Positions 26,912 through 35,686 of a stretch of 64,000 nt of DNA are shown one piece after another. The DNA is from Kaistia granuli DSM 23481. GTDB lineage: Bacteria > Pseudomonadota > Alphaproteobacteria > Rhizobiales > Kaistiaceae. The notes under the pieces are model-generated. The model was given only the letters and a program-made list of their open reading frames with translations, had not been told where the DNA came from and did no database searches. The DNA lies in NCBI RefSeq assembly GCF_000380505.1, contig NZ_AQYH01000020.1:1-64000 (forward strand), read 5' to 3'. The translations under genes and the position numbers were made by a program. Position 1 is the stretch's first letter; every line of letters starts with the position of its first letter.

Positions 26912-26928
26912 TTCAATATTTGATTGAA
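26912..26928. promoter_or_regulatory. AT-rich inverted repeat with shared motif TTCAATATT
   Basis: TTCAAT-ATTTG-ATTGAA, a 6-bp inverted repeat about 92-108 bases before the GT4 start codon. Its left half extends to TTCAATATT, the 9-mer also found upstream of the exoF-like gene (35612) and the WbpM-like gene (47456). Candidate regulator site, perhaps for a MucR/Ros-type protein. Confidence 0.4.
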
Positions 26929-27019
26929 AATTGTAGCAAATTGGGGTCGGCGTCAATCTATTTCCGCTGGTGCTTGTTTGGGGCGTCAGCACAAATCAAT
27001 GATTGGAGCGATCTGTAGT

Positions 27020-28096
27020 ATGATAATGCACGTCATTACGAACTACACGGCCAAGGCCGGCGCGGAGGCGATGCTGTCGAGGCTGCTTCGCGTCTCGATG
27101 GAGCCGGCCCTCGTCGTTTCTCTCATCGACATCTCAGACAGCAACCGGTGGCTGGAGGGGGGCTCCATCCGCTATGTGCCGCTCCAGTTGCAGTCGGTGG
27201 CCGGCGCGGTGCCGGCCATCGTCCGGCTTTCGCAGTTGATTGCGAAGGAGCGTCCGCGGGTAGTTCTCTGCTGGATGTATCACGCGATGATCGCGGGCGT
27301 GCTGGCTGCCCGCCTTTCCGGCCACCGCGTGCCGGTGTTCTGGAACGTCCGCCAATCGCTGGACGATCCTTCGGCATTGTCCTGGAACACCCGGCAGGCG
27401 GTCCGCCTGGCCCGACGGCTCTCCCGGTTGCCGGACGGGATCATCTTCAATTCCGCCCGAGCGATGGAGCACCATCGCAACTTCGGCTTCCGAAACGACA
27501 ACATGGAGGTGATTCCGAACGGGTTCGAACCGGTTGCTGTGCAGCCGGCGTGCCGGAAGCCGGAGGTGTTCGGCATTGCGGCTCGGCTGCATCGGCAGAA
27601 GGATCACGGGACGTTCTTCCGGGCAGCGGCGATGGTTCACCAGCGGCACCCGGCGACGCGGTTCCTGGCGGTCGGCGCCGGGCTTCGCGACGACAACGAG
27701 ATGGTGCGCAGCATGATGGCCGAGTCCGGCCTGCCGGATTCCGCCATCATGCTGCGTGGCGAGGTGGCCGACATGGATGCATTCTACCGGAGCATTGACG
27801 TGTTGGTGCTGTCCTCCCGCACGGAAGGCTTTCCCAACGTCGTGGCCGAGGCGATGAGCTATGGCAGGCCGGTGGTCACCACCGACGTGGGGGAGGCCGC
27901 CGCCGTGGTTGGCGACACGGGCCTGGTCGTCCCGCCCGGCAACCCGAACGCCCTGGCAGAGGGCATGTGCCGCATGCTCGATATCGATTTTCCCGGCTAT
28001 GTCGACCTTTCGACGGCCGCCCGGCGCCGGGTCGACGAGAACTACTCGCTGCCGCAGGTCGTGCGTCGCTACGACACTTTCATCGGACACGGCTGA
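27020..28096 (+). CDS. GT4-family glycosyltransferase
   Basis: A GT-B enzyme of 358 aa. It begins MIMHVITNYTAKAGAEAMLSR; the donor-binding half has FGIAARLHRQKDHGTFFRAA, then VLSSRTEGFPNVVAEAMSYG with the E-x7-E motif and TDVGEAAAVVGDTGLVVPPG. The acceptor half contains PVFWNVRQSLDD and FNSARAMEHHRNFGF, a pattern seen in exopolysaccharide GT4 enzymes of the EpsF type. The in-frame region upstream of 27020 is AT-rich and noncoding in character, so ATG 27020 (or 27026) is preferred. First gene of a three-gene plus-strand unit. Confidence 0.85.
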   Translation: MIMHVITNYTAKAGAEAMLSRLLRVSMEPALVVSLIDISDSNRWLEGGSIRYVPLQLQSVAGAVPAIVRLSQLIAKERPRVVLCWMYHAMIAGVLAARLSGHRVPVFWNVRQSLDDPSALSWNTRQAVRLARRLSRLPDGIIFNSARAMEHHRNFGFRNDNMEVIPNGFEPVAVQPACRKPEVFGIAARLHRQKDHGTFFRAAAMVHQRHPATRFLAVGAGLRDDNEMVRSMMAESGLPDSAIMLRGEVADMDAFYRSIDVLVLSSRTEGFPNVVAEAMSYGRPVVTTDVGEAAAVVGDTGLVVPPGNPNALAEGMCRMLDIDFPGYVDLSTAARRRVDENYSLPQVVRRYDTFIGHG

Positions 28097-28132
28097 GAGG
28101 CGCCGGATGATCGTGCCTGGAGCTCGCAGATC

Positions 28133-29002
28133 ATGACTGTGACAGCGAAACGCTTCTTTTCGTCCCCCGGATCGCAGGCCGATCTCGCACTGGAGTGTGA
28201 GTTCTTCTCGAATCTGAAGATGCGCAACGGAACGTTCAAGCTCACCCGGCCGTCACGTTTCGCGACGCTCGAGGCGGAGTTCGGTCCGATCGTCCGCGAT
28301 CGCGTGAAGAATGGACCTTGCGCGGTGCTCGATATCGGCGCGTCGACCGGTCTGACGACCGTCGAACTCGCCGACTTCCTGCGCGCGCAAGGCGCTGTTC
28401 CGCAAGTCGTCGGTACGGATCTGTTCATCGAAGCGCATCTGGTCGACCTGGCGCCCGGCATCCACGTGCTCTCCGATCCGGAGGGCTGGCCGCTGCAATA
28501 CGGTGTCGCCGGGATCGGCATACGAGCCTGGGTGCGACGGCTCGACTTCATCACGCTGGCCGCCTTGCCGCTGTTGCTTGCCCGCTCGCTGTTGCAGCCG
28601 CGGCTGCGCCGGCGCATCGCCGCGGGGGCCTCGGAATCCGTCCGGATGGAAAGCCGGGCGCTCAGCGGACGGCCGATCCGCCTCTTGGAGAACGACATCT
28701 TCGTGCCGGAGACGGGCTTCGAGCAGCGTTTCGATTTCATTCGGGCGGCCAACATCCTCAATCTCGGCTATTTCGGGCCCGATCGCCTGCGCATCGCGAT
28801 TGCCAACATCCGGGCCTATTGCCGTGGCCCGGGAGCCCTCTTGCTGGTCGTCAAGACCGCGGGACAGCGGCATGACGGAACCTTGTTCGAACTGGGGGAG
28901 GCGGGGATCTTCGAGGTTCTGGACCGTATCGGCAATGGATCCGAGATCGAGGACCTGGTTCTTGAGGCGGGGCCTGAGCCGCGTCGACGGGAGGCGTCAT
29001 GA
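28133..29002 (+). CDS. Class I SAM-dependent methyltransferase-like protein
   Basis: A 289-aa protein with a methyltransferase fold: VLDIGASTGLTTVELADFL (SAM-binding motif I, about residues 62-80), VVGTDLFIE (acidic end of strand 2) and FDFIRAANILNLGYFGPDRLRIAIANIRAYCRGPGALLLV, which reads like the CheR/UbiE post-motif region. Between them is a hydrophobic insertion (FITLAALPLLLARSLLQPRLRRRI) that could bind membrane. Substrate unknown; O-methylation of the polysaccharide or a lipid intermediate would fit the neighbours. It overlaps the polysaccharide-lyase gene by 4 bp. Confidence 0.7.
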   Translation: MTVTAKRFFSSPGSQADLALECEFFSNLKMRNGTFKLTRPSRFATLEAEFGPIVRDRVKNGPCAVLDIGASTGLTTVELADFLRAQGAVPQVVGTDLFIEAHLVDLAPGIHVLSDPEGWPLQYGVAGIGIRAWVRRLDFITLAALPLLLARSLLQPRLRRRIAAGASESVRMESRALSGRPIRLLENDIFVPETGFEQRFDFIRAANILNLGYFGPDRLRIAIANIRAYCRGPGALLLVVKTAGQRHDGTLFELGEAGIFEVLDRIGNGSEIEDLVLEAGPEPRRREAS

Positions 29003-30513
29003 GCCTGACCCGGTCCCTCCGCCACCTGCAGCGCTTCAGCATAGTTGCTGCCGTGGTGCTGCTCGCCGTGACGCTGTTCTCAGCCAAGGGGCATCTGGCC
29101 GTCCTGATCCCGCGCTGGGTCACCCTGCTTGATACGCCACCGAGCCCGGACCCCGGCTCAGAGATCCCGATCTCACCGAAATTGTCGAACGGGCGGCAGC
29201 GGGCCTTTCCGACGGCGGAGGGATTTGGCGCTGCTGCCCAGGGCGGCCGCGGCGGGCGAGTAATTTTCGTGACGACAACGGCCGATCGTGGTGAGGGGTC
29301 GCTGCGGGCCTGTATCGGCGCCGAGGGCCCGCGCACCTGCATCTTCCGGACCGGTGGGACGATCACCCTCGACTATGGCTCGCTGGTGGTGCTCAATCCC
29401 TTCCTGACGATCGCCGGGGAAACGGCGCCTGGCGAGGGGATCGCCATCCGAAATGGTCCGAGGCAGATCCGGCCGTCGCTCGAAATCGTCGCCCACGACG
29501 TGATCGTCCGGCATTTGCGGCTTCGCCCGGGGCCGCATGCCATCAAGGCCTGCTGCTCCGGCGCGCTCGGCTTCTACGGCAAGGACGCCACCGACATCAT
29601 CGTCGATCATGTCTCGGCCAGTTGGGGCTCCGACGAGACGATCGATTCCGAAGGGGCAACCAATGTCACCTTCCAGTGGGGCTTCGTCACCGAGCCGCTG
29701 CTCGATGGCGGGCCCGGCAAGCAAAACCGGGCGCGCAACATGCTGATGACGAAGGGCGGCAACATCTCCGTCCATCACAACCTCTTCGCGTTCGGCAAGT
29801 TTCGCAATCCGCAGTTCCAGCTGAGCGATCACGGTGGTACGGCCGATGTCGTCAACAATGTGCTCTATTCGCCGATCTGGGATTATGTGATCAGCTTCAG
29901 CGACCGCTGGACCAAGGTGCGCGCCAATGTGGTCGGCAACTACAAGATCAAGGGGAAGCGAGAGAAGGACGACCATCTCGTCCATGCCTTCCCCGAAGGC
30001 GGGAACGGCTTCTCGATTTTCGTCGCCGACAACATCGACGAGACCTACCGGCCCGACGACTCGTTCGCCGATGACCTTGTCATCGCGGAGAAGTGGCGGG
30101 ACTCCCTGGTTGCGACGCCCTTCGACGTGGCCGACGTCCGCCCCAGTTCGCCGCGTCAGGCCTATGACGACGTCCTGGCCCGGGCCGGCGCGACGCGGCC
30201 GATGCGGGACGCCGTCGACCTGAGGATGGTCGAGGCGGTCCGCACGCGTTCGGGCGAGCTGCTGAAGTCCGATCCGGCAAAAGTTGGTGGCTGGCCGCTG
30301 CTCGCCGCGTCGGCGCCGCCGGTCGACAAGGACCAGGACGGCATGGCCGACGACTGGGAACTCGCGATGGGCCTCAGCCCCTCCGATCCGACCGACGGCC
30401 AACTGGACCGGGACGGCGACGGCTGGACCAATCTGGAGGAATATCTGCACGAGTTGGCGGGCGATGGCGTCGGCATGCAATCCGTGAGGGTCGGCAATGC
30501 CCCAGCGCATTGA
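28999..30513 (+). CDS. Secreted/anchored pectate-lyase-like polysaccharide lyase with Ca-binding tail
   Basis: A 504-aa exported protein. One N-terminal hydrophobic segment (about 13-31) acts as signal or anchor. Residues about 65-390 read as a right-handed parallel beta-helix of the pectate lyase superfamily: FPTAEGFGAAAQGGRGG is the classical family opening, with VTTTADRGEGSLRACI, GKDATDIIVDHVSASWGSDETI, NISVHHNLFAFGKFRNPQ and VVNNVLYSPIWDYVISF. The C-terminus has two DxDxDG-type calcium motifs (DKDQDGMADDWE and DRDGDGWTNLEEYL). No classical acidic-polymer specificity can be read. It is translationally coupled to the upstream methyltransferase and may trim the polymer made by this locus. 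Confidence 0.8.
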   Translation: MSLTRSLRHLQRFSIVAAVVLLAVTLFSAKGHLAVLIPRWVTLLDTPPSPDPGSEIPISPKLSNGRQRAFPTAEGFGAAAQGGRGGRVIFVTTTADRGEGSLRACIGAEGPRTCIFRTGGTITLDYGSLVVLNPFLTIAGETAPGEGIAIRNGPRQIRPSLEIVAHDVIVRHLRLRPGPHAIKACCSGALGFYGKDATDIIVDHVSASWGSDETIDSEGATNVTFQWGFVTEPLLDGGPGKQNRARNMLMTKGGNISVHHNLFAFGKFRNPQFQLSDHGGTADVVNNVLYSPIWDYVISFSDRWTKVRANVVGNYKIKGKREKDDHLVHAFPEGGNGFSIFVADNIDETYRPDDSFADDLVIAEKWRDSLVATPFDVADVRPSSPRQAYDDVLARAGATRPMRDAVDLRMVEAVRTRSGELLKSDPAKVGGWPLLAASAPPVDKDQDGMADDWELAMGLSPSDPTDGQLDRDGDGWTNLEEYLHELAGDGVGMQSVRVGNAPAH

Positions 30514-30547
30514 AACCGCCTTGTTGGAACGCGGCCCGAATTGGGGG

Positions 30548-31846
30548 TCAGGACCGCCGCGTCCTCTTCTTGCGCCGCCAGTTCGGCCCGTCGTTCAGGA
30601 AGGCGACCGAGGGGCCGATGGACAGCAGGATCGGGACCGCCCAGAAGCGGCCATAGACATGCGGCACCGCATTGATCAATACCGCGAACAGACTGAGCGT
30701 CGCGAAACCGCAGACGAAGACCTCGCGACTGTCGCGATAACGCAGCGGGAAGGCGACGGCGATGAAGCCGCCGGTCAGCATGATCAGAAAGCCGATCAGC
30801 GAGAACAGGCCGCCTTCGTTCCAGATCAGCAGGTACAGATTGTGGACCGGCGTGTGCCAATGGCTGATCTCGCGATACTGGTCGGCGCCATAGCCGACCA
30901 CCAGCGCATCGCCGGCGAAGTGCGTCGCCTCGTGGATCAACTGCATGCGGTCGTCGAAAGTGCCGGCCTCGCTCAGATTGCCGCTCTCGAGACCGGTCAG
31001 CACCCGCTTCTGGAACGCCGCCGGCAGATGATCGCGGACGACCGGCGTATTCAGGCCGGACCACATCAGCAGGACGGCCGTGATGCCGATGGCGGCGCGC
31101 TGAGGGGTGATGGTGGCGATGAAGAAGACGCCCATGCCGTAGAACATGGCGTAGAGGGCGGTGTTCGAGCCGGTCAGCATGATGCCGTAGGTAATGAGCG
31201 GCAGGATCGCCAGGGTGATCAGCGGATGCAGGGTGCGCATGGCGGTCATAGACAGGATCATCGGCACGGTCAGGGCGATCAGGGCGCCGCATTCATTGTC
31301 GCGCTCGATGAAGCCCATCAGTCGGCCGCTGCCGCTGACGAAGGTGGTGTTGGTCTCGCCGACGATGTCGACGACGTAGATGCCGTGCAGGATCATCAGG
31401 ACGACGGAGCCAATGAAGACCTTCATCAGGATCGTCGTTTCCGGCCAGGGGCGCCCGAGCAGGACGATCGGCAGCACGAAATAGGCGAACAGGTATTGCA
31501 TCGAAAGGATCAGCCCGCGATCGACCACCCCGGCCAGCAGGCTGCTGGTCAGCAGGGAGCCGATCATCAGCGACACGCCGAGCAGCCAGTAGGCGGTTCC
31601 CGGCCCGAGCGGTTTCAGATGCAGCGAGCGGTTCAGGAACATGAAGCCCAGACAGAGGCAGGCGAAAGCGTCGCTCGCGGTGAAGTAGAAGCCCGGAACC
31701 CGCAGCACGTTCATCGGCGCGAAAAACACGACTCCGCACGCCAGGACGAATTCGAAGCGTCTCGCGGCGGAGCCGGTTCGCTGCACGGCTCGGACGGGCG
31801 GGGCCACGAGAGGGGGCGCGCCTGGAAAGGATGGAGACTGGTCCAT
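30548..31846 (-). CDS. O-antigen ligase/polymerase-family membrane protein (Wzy-like)
   Basis: A 432-aa polytopic protein with about ten or more membrane helices and the large periplasmic loop of the Wzy/WaaL family, containing GYGADQYREISHWHTPVHNLYLLIWNEGG; the H-N-L-Y-L segment is the family signature. A polymerase role, joining flipped repeat units, is favoured because the locus also encodes a flippase, co-polymerase and exporter but no other polymerase. The N-terminal ~30 residues are Pro-rich and cytosolic; the C-terminus is very basic (WRRKKRTRRS). GGGAG lies five bases before the ATG. It is divergent from the co-polymerase gene. Confidence 0.85.
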   Translation of the reverse strand: MDQSPSFPGAPPLVAPPVRAVQRTGSAARRFEFVLACGVVFFAPMNVLRVPGFYFTASDAFACLCLGFMFLNRSLHLKPLGPGTAYWLLGVSLMIGSLLTSSLLAGVVDRGLILSMQYLFAYFVLPIVLLGRPWPETTILMKVFIGSVVLMILHGIYVVDIVGETNTTFVSGSGRLMGFIERDNECGALIALTVPMILSMTAMRTLHPLITLAILPLITYGIMLTGSNTALYAMFYGMGVFFIATITPQRAAIGITAVLLMWSGLNTPVVRDHLPAAFQKRVLTGLESGNLSEAGTFDDRMQLIHEATHFAGDALVVGYGADQYREISHWHTPVHNLYLLIWNEGGLFSLIGFLIMLTGGFIAVAFPLRYRDSREVFVCGFATLSLFAVLINAVPHVYGRFWAVPILLSIGPSVAFLNDGPNWRRKKRTRRS

Positions 31847-31917
31847 GCGAGCTCCCGAGCGGAATGGCTGGCTGCATCGGTATGTGGCTCGATCCTAGCT
31901 GAAAATTTTGAAACCCA

Positions 31918-31941
31918 AACAGTAAACATAAGTTTACTGTT
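31918..31941. promoter_or_regulatory. 24-bp inverted repeat (10-bp arms, ATAA spacer), candidate operator
   Basis: AACAGTAAAC-ATAA-GTTTACTGTT, a perfect inverted repeat in the 177-bp AT-rich gap between the divergent Wzy-like and co-polymerase genes, 72 bases from the former start and 83 from the latter. Its size and symmetry suit a dimeric HTH repressor or activator. The cognate protein is unknown. Confidence 0.6.
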
Positions 31942-32023
31942 CTCTTGATGGGAGGGTGATACTTCTTTGGTTATTTATTCATGGGGGCTTATCACGAAAT
32001 AATTTCAGTGCAGGTACATTGTG

Positions 32024-34258
32024 ATGGATTCTTCGATTAAGTTCGACCGGACCGTCGGGCCGGGGACTGTAGATGAGGGGCTGACCCCAGCACGACCGTT
32101 GCATGTCATCGGCCTGCGCGAGACGCTTGCGTTGTTGCGTCGGCACAAATACTTCATTCTGATATTTGTGTTGCTCTGCATCGGTCTGCTTATGATCGCA
32201 CTGGCGTCGATGAGCAACAGTTACACGGCAACCGCTGCGCTCGTGCTGGAGCGCAACGACACGCCCATGCTCGAAGCGGTGACGGAGTTGCAGGGAGAGG
32301 TGCGGGACCGCTCGGCCATGGAGACCGAGATGGACATCATCACTTCCCGCATCTTCGCCGGCCGCGTCGTCGACGCGATGAACCTGGTCGAGCACCCCTG
32401 GTTCAATACCTATCTCGCGGCGGCGAAAGATGCAGCCGAGCCGCCTGGCTTCCTTGATCGTCTGTTCGGGGCGTCGCCGCCCAGAAAGCTGCCGCCGGCG
32501 TCTGTGCAGCGCGACCAGGCGATCAGCATGTTGCTGTCCAGGCTGTCGGTGACACGCACGGGCGAGAGTCTCGCCGTTTCCGTTCATGTCAGCAGCTCCG
32601 ACCCGGATCTTTCGGCAGCGATCGCCAACACGGTGGCGAACACCTATGTCGAGTGGTCGCGCAGCCTGAAGAAGGAGGCGATGACTGACGCGGTCAATTT
32701 CCTGCGCGATCGCGCCGCCCAGGTCGCCGCCCGGATCGCTCAGAATGAGCGCGAAATCTCCGAATTCAGCCGAACCAACGAGCTGGCATCCGACGCGCGC
32801 GACGACATCCTGCGCCAGCGGATCGACGGCATGAACACGCAGCTGACGGCGGCCAGGGTCGAACTTGCCGGCGTGCGCGCGCGCCGGGATCAGGGCCGCA
32901 TCGTGCTGGAAGGGGGGGCGGATCTTGATGGTACTACGCTGACCTCCCCCTTGCTGGCGAGCTTGCGAGACAACAAGGCCACCCTGATGCGCGAACGGGC
33001 GCAGTATGCATCGAACCTGGGCGCCAACCACCCGCAAGTGCTCAAGGCGGATGCCGAGCTTGCCAGCGTCGACGGCATGATCTCGCGCGAGATCCGCCAC
33101 ATCGTCGATGAAATGTCGGGCGAGGAAGCGATCACTTCCGACCGCGTGCAACAGCTCGAAGCGCAGATATCCGAGCTGCGCGGGACCCTGCGCCAGCGCA
33201 GCCTGGCGGAGATCCGCCTGCGCGAACTGGAGCGTGATCTTCTGGCCGACCAGAAATTGCACGATCTGGTGGTCGGCCGCCTGGGTGGCCTCGATCCCTA
33301 TGCCGCGGTGGCGAAGCCGAGCGCTCGGGTCGTGTCGGTCGCCGCCGTGCCGACCCAGCCATCCTTCCCGCAGAGAAGCCGCATCTTCGCCGGCGGCGTC
33401 ATCGGGGCGAGTGTTCTGGCGATCTTGCTTGCCATCATGGTCGAGGCGGTCGACATGCGGATCCGCTCCGGGCAGCGCATCCTGCAGATCGCCGGCATTC
33501 CCAATCTCGCCAGCATCCCGAAAGGCGCCCGGCAATGGTTCAAGCGGCGCACGCCATCGCTGACGCGGATGCTGGAGGGGCCGCGCTCGCTTTATACGGA
33601 GTCGCTGCGGGCGCTCTATCTCGCCTGCCGGGTGCGGCTGCCGGTCGCCAAGCCGATCATCCTGTTTGCCTCGCCGCTTCCCAAGGACGGGTCGGCAGAC
33701 ATTGCGCTCGGCTTTGCCTTTTCGGCGGCGCATGATGGCGTCAGCACCGTGCTGGTCGATTTCGACCCACCGCCTCCGGAAATCTCGGGAATCCCGGCGG
33801 GCCCTTCCGGCTGCACGCTTGGCGACGTGCTCGCCGGCTCCTGCCGGCTGGTCGATGCGGTCCGTCCAGTCCCGGAAGTGCCGGGACTGGACATGATCAC
33901 CGCCTTTGAAGCCCCCAACGGCGGTCATGCCGATTTGCAGATCCGCTCGGAGGATATGCGGCGGGTGATCGAAGATTTGCGCAACAGCTACGACATGATC
34001 GTCATTCATTGCGCACCGGTTCTAATCCTGGAGGACGCCAACTGGCTGCTGCCGTTCGTCGACGCGGTGCTGCTCGTGCTTCGGTTCGGCCATACGACCG
34101 AGCAGGACCTGACCAATGCCGTCTCGCGCCTGCAGATCAACCATGCTCCGCTGATCGGGACGGTCCTCAACCGGGTCGAGGCGCATTCGCAGCCGGGGCA
34201 GGAATCGCTCGGCGCGATGAACCATCCGCGGCAGGCCAGGAACTATCTTGAGGTTTGA
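32024..34258 (+). CDS. Polysaccharide co-polymerase (Wzc/GumC/ExoP type) with degenerate kinase domain
   Basis: A 744-aa inner-membrane protein controlling chain length. Residues about 30-70 hold the Wzz-type N-terminus with the first membrane helix (YFILIFVLLCIGLLMIALAS); a long periplasmic coiled-coil region (about 200-430) contains the GNVR-like stretch; a second helix (IFAGGVIGASVLAILLAIMVE) leads to a cytosolic ATPase-like domain. In that domain the Walker A site is SPLPKDGSADIA instead of GxxGxGKS/T, and the Walker A' aspartate region is VLVDFDPPPPE; no tyrosine-rich tail follows. It is therefore probably not an active tyrosine kinase. ATG 32024 follows a GTG at 32021. Confidence 0.88.
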   Translation: MDSSIKFDRTVGPGTVDEGLTPARPLHVIGLRETLALLRRHKYFILIFVLLCIGLLMIALASMSNSYTATAALVLERNDTPMLEAVTELQGEVRDRSAMETEMDIITSRIFAGRVVDAMNLVEHPWFNTYLAAAKDAAEPPGFLDRLFGASPPRKLPPASVQRDQAISMLLSRLSVTRTGESLAVSVHVSSSDPDLSAAIANTVANTYVEWSRSLKKEAMTDAVNFLRDRAAQVAARIAQNEREISEFSRTNELASDARDDILRQRIDGMNTQLTAARVELAGVRARRDQGRIVLEGGADLDGTTLTSPLLASLRDNKATLMRERAQYASNLGANHPQVLKADAELASVDGMISREIRHIVDEMSGEEAITSDRVQQLEAQISELRGTLRQRSLAEIRLRELERDLLADQKLHDLVVGRLGGLDPYAAVAKPSARVVSVAAVPTQPSFPQRSRIFAGGVIGASVLAILLAIMVEAVDMRIRSGQRILQIAGIPNLASIPKGARQWFKRRTPSLTRMLEGPRSLYTESLRALYLACRVRLPVAKPIILFASPLPKDGSADIALGFAFSAAHDGVSTVLVDFDPPPPEISGIPAGPSGCTLGDVLAGSCRLVDAVRPVPEVPGLDMITAFEAPNGGHADLQIRSEDMRRVIEDLRNSYDMIVIHCAPVLILEDANWLLPFVDAVLLVLRFGHTTEQDLTNAVSRLQINHAPLIGTVLNRVEAHSQPGQESLGAMNHPRQARNYLEV

Positions 34259-34301
34259 CGAACGGACCCGGAAGCCGATGGAGAGACGCGTGCAAGTGAC
34301 T

Positions 34302-35492
34302 TCAGTCCAGCGTCGATGTCAGGAGGCCCATCTCTGTGAGGAGAAGGCGATTGACTGCCTCGACATCGAAGCGCGCCCGGGCGATTTCCCGCGAGCGCCG
34401 GCCCATCGTCGCGGCCAGTTTCGGGTTGACGATATAGCGCTCCATTGCCGCCGCCAGCGCTTCGGGATCGCGGGGAGGCACGAGATATCCGTTTTCTCCC
34501 GGTACGATGGCATCGCGACAGCCGGGCATGTCGGCGGTGATCACCGCGCGACCGGTGGCCAGCGCTTCCAGGATGCTGCGCGGCAATCCTTCGCGATAGT
34601 AGGACGGCAGGACGAAGACGGTACTGGCGGCGAGATAGGGCCGGACGTCCGTCGTCTCGCCGAGATATTCGACCGTTCCTTCCGTCACCCAGCGCTCGAT
34701 TTCGTCGCGCGGGATCGCCAGCGGGCTGGGATCCTGCGGCCCGAGGATTTGGAAGCGCGCTTGCGGATGTCGCTGGCGCAGCCGGCGGGCCGCCTCGACG
34801 AAGTCGCGCGGCCCCTTTTCCCGGAGCAGGCGTGCGATCATCAGGAATACCGGGGCTCCCTCGGGCACCTCGGCGGCGGCGAAGCGCTGCAGGTCGATGC
34901 CCGATCCGGGAACGGTGACGATGCGGGCGAGATCGCGGATCATGCGGCCTGCCCGGATGTCGTCGGCGTCGGCCTGATTGTAGACAAAGACGCGACCGTC
35001 GCCGTGCAGGGCAATCCGGTAGAGCCAGGTGGAGACCCGGCGGATGAAGGGCAGGCGAGGGTTGGTTTCGTCGCCGCTGAAAACATAACCGAGCCCGGTC
35101 ACCAGGGCGTGGCGCCGACGGACGCCGGCAAGGCGTGCGGCAATCAGGCCATAGATGATCGGTTTCATGGTGTAGGAAAGGATCAGGTCGGGCGAGAGCT
35201 GGCGCAATTCGCGATACAGGCTGGAGAGCGTCCGGACGTCTGCCCGTGGGTCGAGCCCGGCCCTCGCCATCGGAATGCGTACGAAGCGAACTCCGATCGC
35301 GGCGAGCGCCGCGATCGTCGGGGCGTCGTCCTCGGGGCCGAAGGCGACAACCTCATGGCCATTGTCCACCATCGTTTGAAGCAGTCGGTAGCGGAAATTA
35401 ACCAGCGAGACGGTGTAGCTGCAAACGATGGCGATGGTCAGGCGCTGGGCAGTGGCGTTCCGGAAAGCCTGCGTACCGGCATGTTGCAGCAT
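34302..35492 (-). CDS. GT4-family glycosyltransferase
   Basis: A 396-aa GT-B transferase resembling PglA/CapM-like enzymes: IVCSYTVSLVNFRYRLLQTMVDNGHEVVAFGPEDD at the N-terminus, SYTMKPIIYGLIAARLAGVRRRHALVTGLGYVF in the acceptor domain, and VFLMIARLLREKGPRDFVEAA plus SYYREGLPRSILEALATG (E-x7-E) in the donor domain. That acceptor pattern (TMKP...GLGY) is common in enzymes that add the second sugar to a lipid-linked bacillosamine- or FucNAc-type residue, which would fit the dehydratase and aminotransferase in the locus; this is inference. Confidence 0.87.
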   Translation of the reverse strand: MLQHAGTQAFRNATAQRLTIAIVCSYTVSLVNFRYRLLQTMVDNGHEVVAFGPEDDAPTIAALAAIGVRFVRIPMARAGLDPRADVRTLSSLYRELRQLSPDLILSYTMKPIIYGLIAARLAGVRRRHALVTGLGYVFSGDETNPRLPFIRRVSTWLYRIALHGDGRVFVYNQADADDIRAGRMIRDLARIVTVPGSGIDLQRFAAAEVPEGAPVFLMIARLLREKGPRDFVEAARRLRQRHPQARFQILGPQDPSPLAIPRDEIERWVTEGTVEYLGETTDVRPYLAASTVFVLPSYYREGLPRSILEALATGRAVITADMPGCRDAIVPGENGYLVPPRDPEALAAAMERYIVNPKLAATMGRRSREIARARFDVEAVNRLLLTEMGLLTSTLD

Positions 35493-35611
35493 GAGCTTGT
35501 CATCTCCGCTTCGTGCGGGTCAGCTACTGCCGCCCCGCGGGTTGTTGCTTCGGAATGCAGGGTTGTTTTTCGTCATCGCGAGGATGATAGCATGAATTGA
35601 GATTACCAAAA

Positions 35612-35620
35612 TTCAATATT
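35612..35620. promoter_or_regulatory. Shared AT-rich motif TTCAATATT upstream of the exoF-like gene
   Basis: Copy of the 9-mer also at 26912 and 47456, here 66 bases before the start codon within an AT-rich 60-bp stretch. A weaker repeat TGAATT...AATTCA spans 35593-35615. Confidence 0.35.
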
Positions 35621-35686
35621 CATTCTATATTAAGTTGATGGACGGGTATCTTTTATTCAGATGCTTCCAAATCTGAAGGCGTGATC

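Larger units (their letters stand above)
26143..27019. other. 877-bp divergent intergenic region
   Basis: The longest gene-free stretch of the window, between the kinase gene (leftward) and the first GT4 gene of the exopolysaccharide locus (rightward). It has AT-rich patches (about 26370-26530 and 26780-26960) and a central GC hairpin at 26563-26592. Short open frames here (for example 26167-26391) have no ribosome-binding site or family features and are not called. It is likely to hold regulatory sites for both sides; a small RNA is possible but not shown. Confidence 0.6.

Noticed and set aside
31979-34009. 676-codon open frame opposite the co-polymerase gene
   Set aside because: Composition is that of an antisense shadow (Arg/His/Gln/Asp rich) and the plus strand encodes an unmistakable Wzc-type protein.
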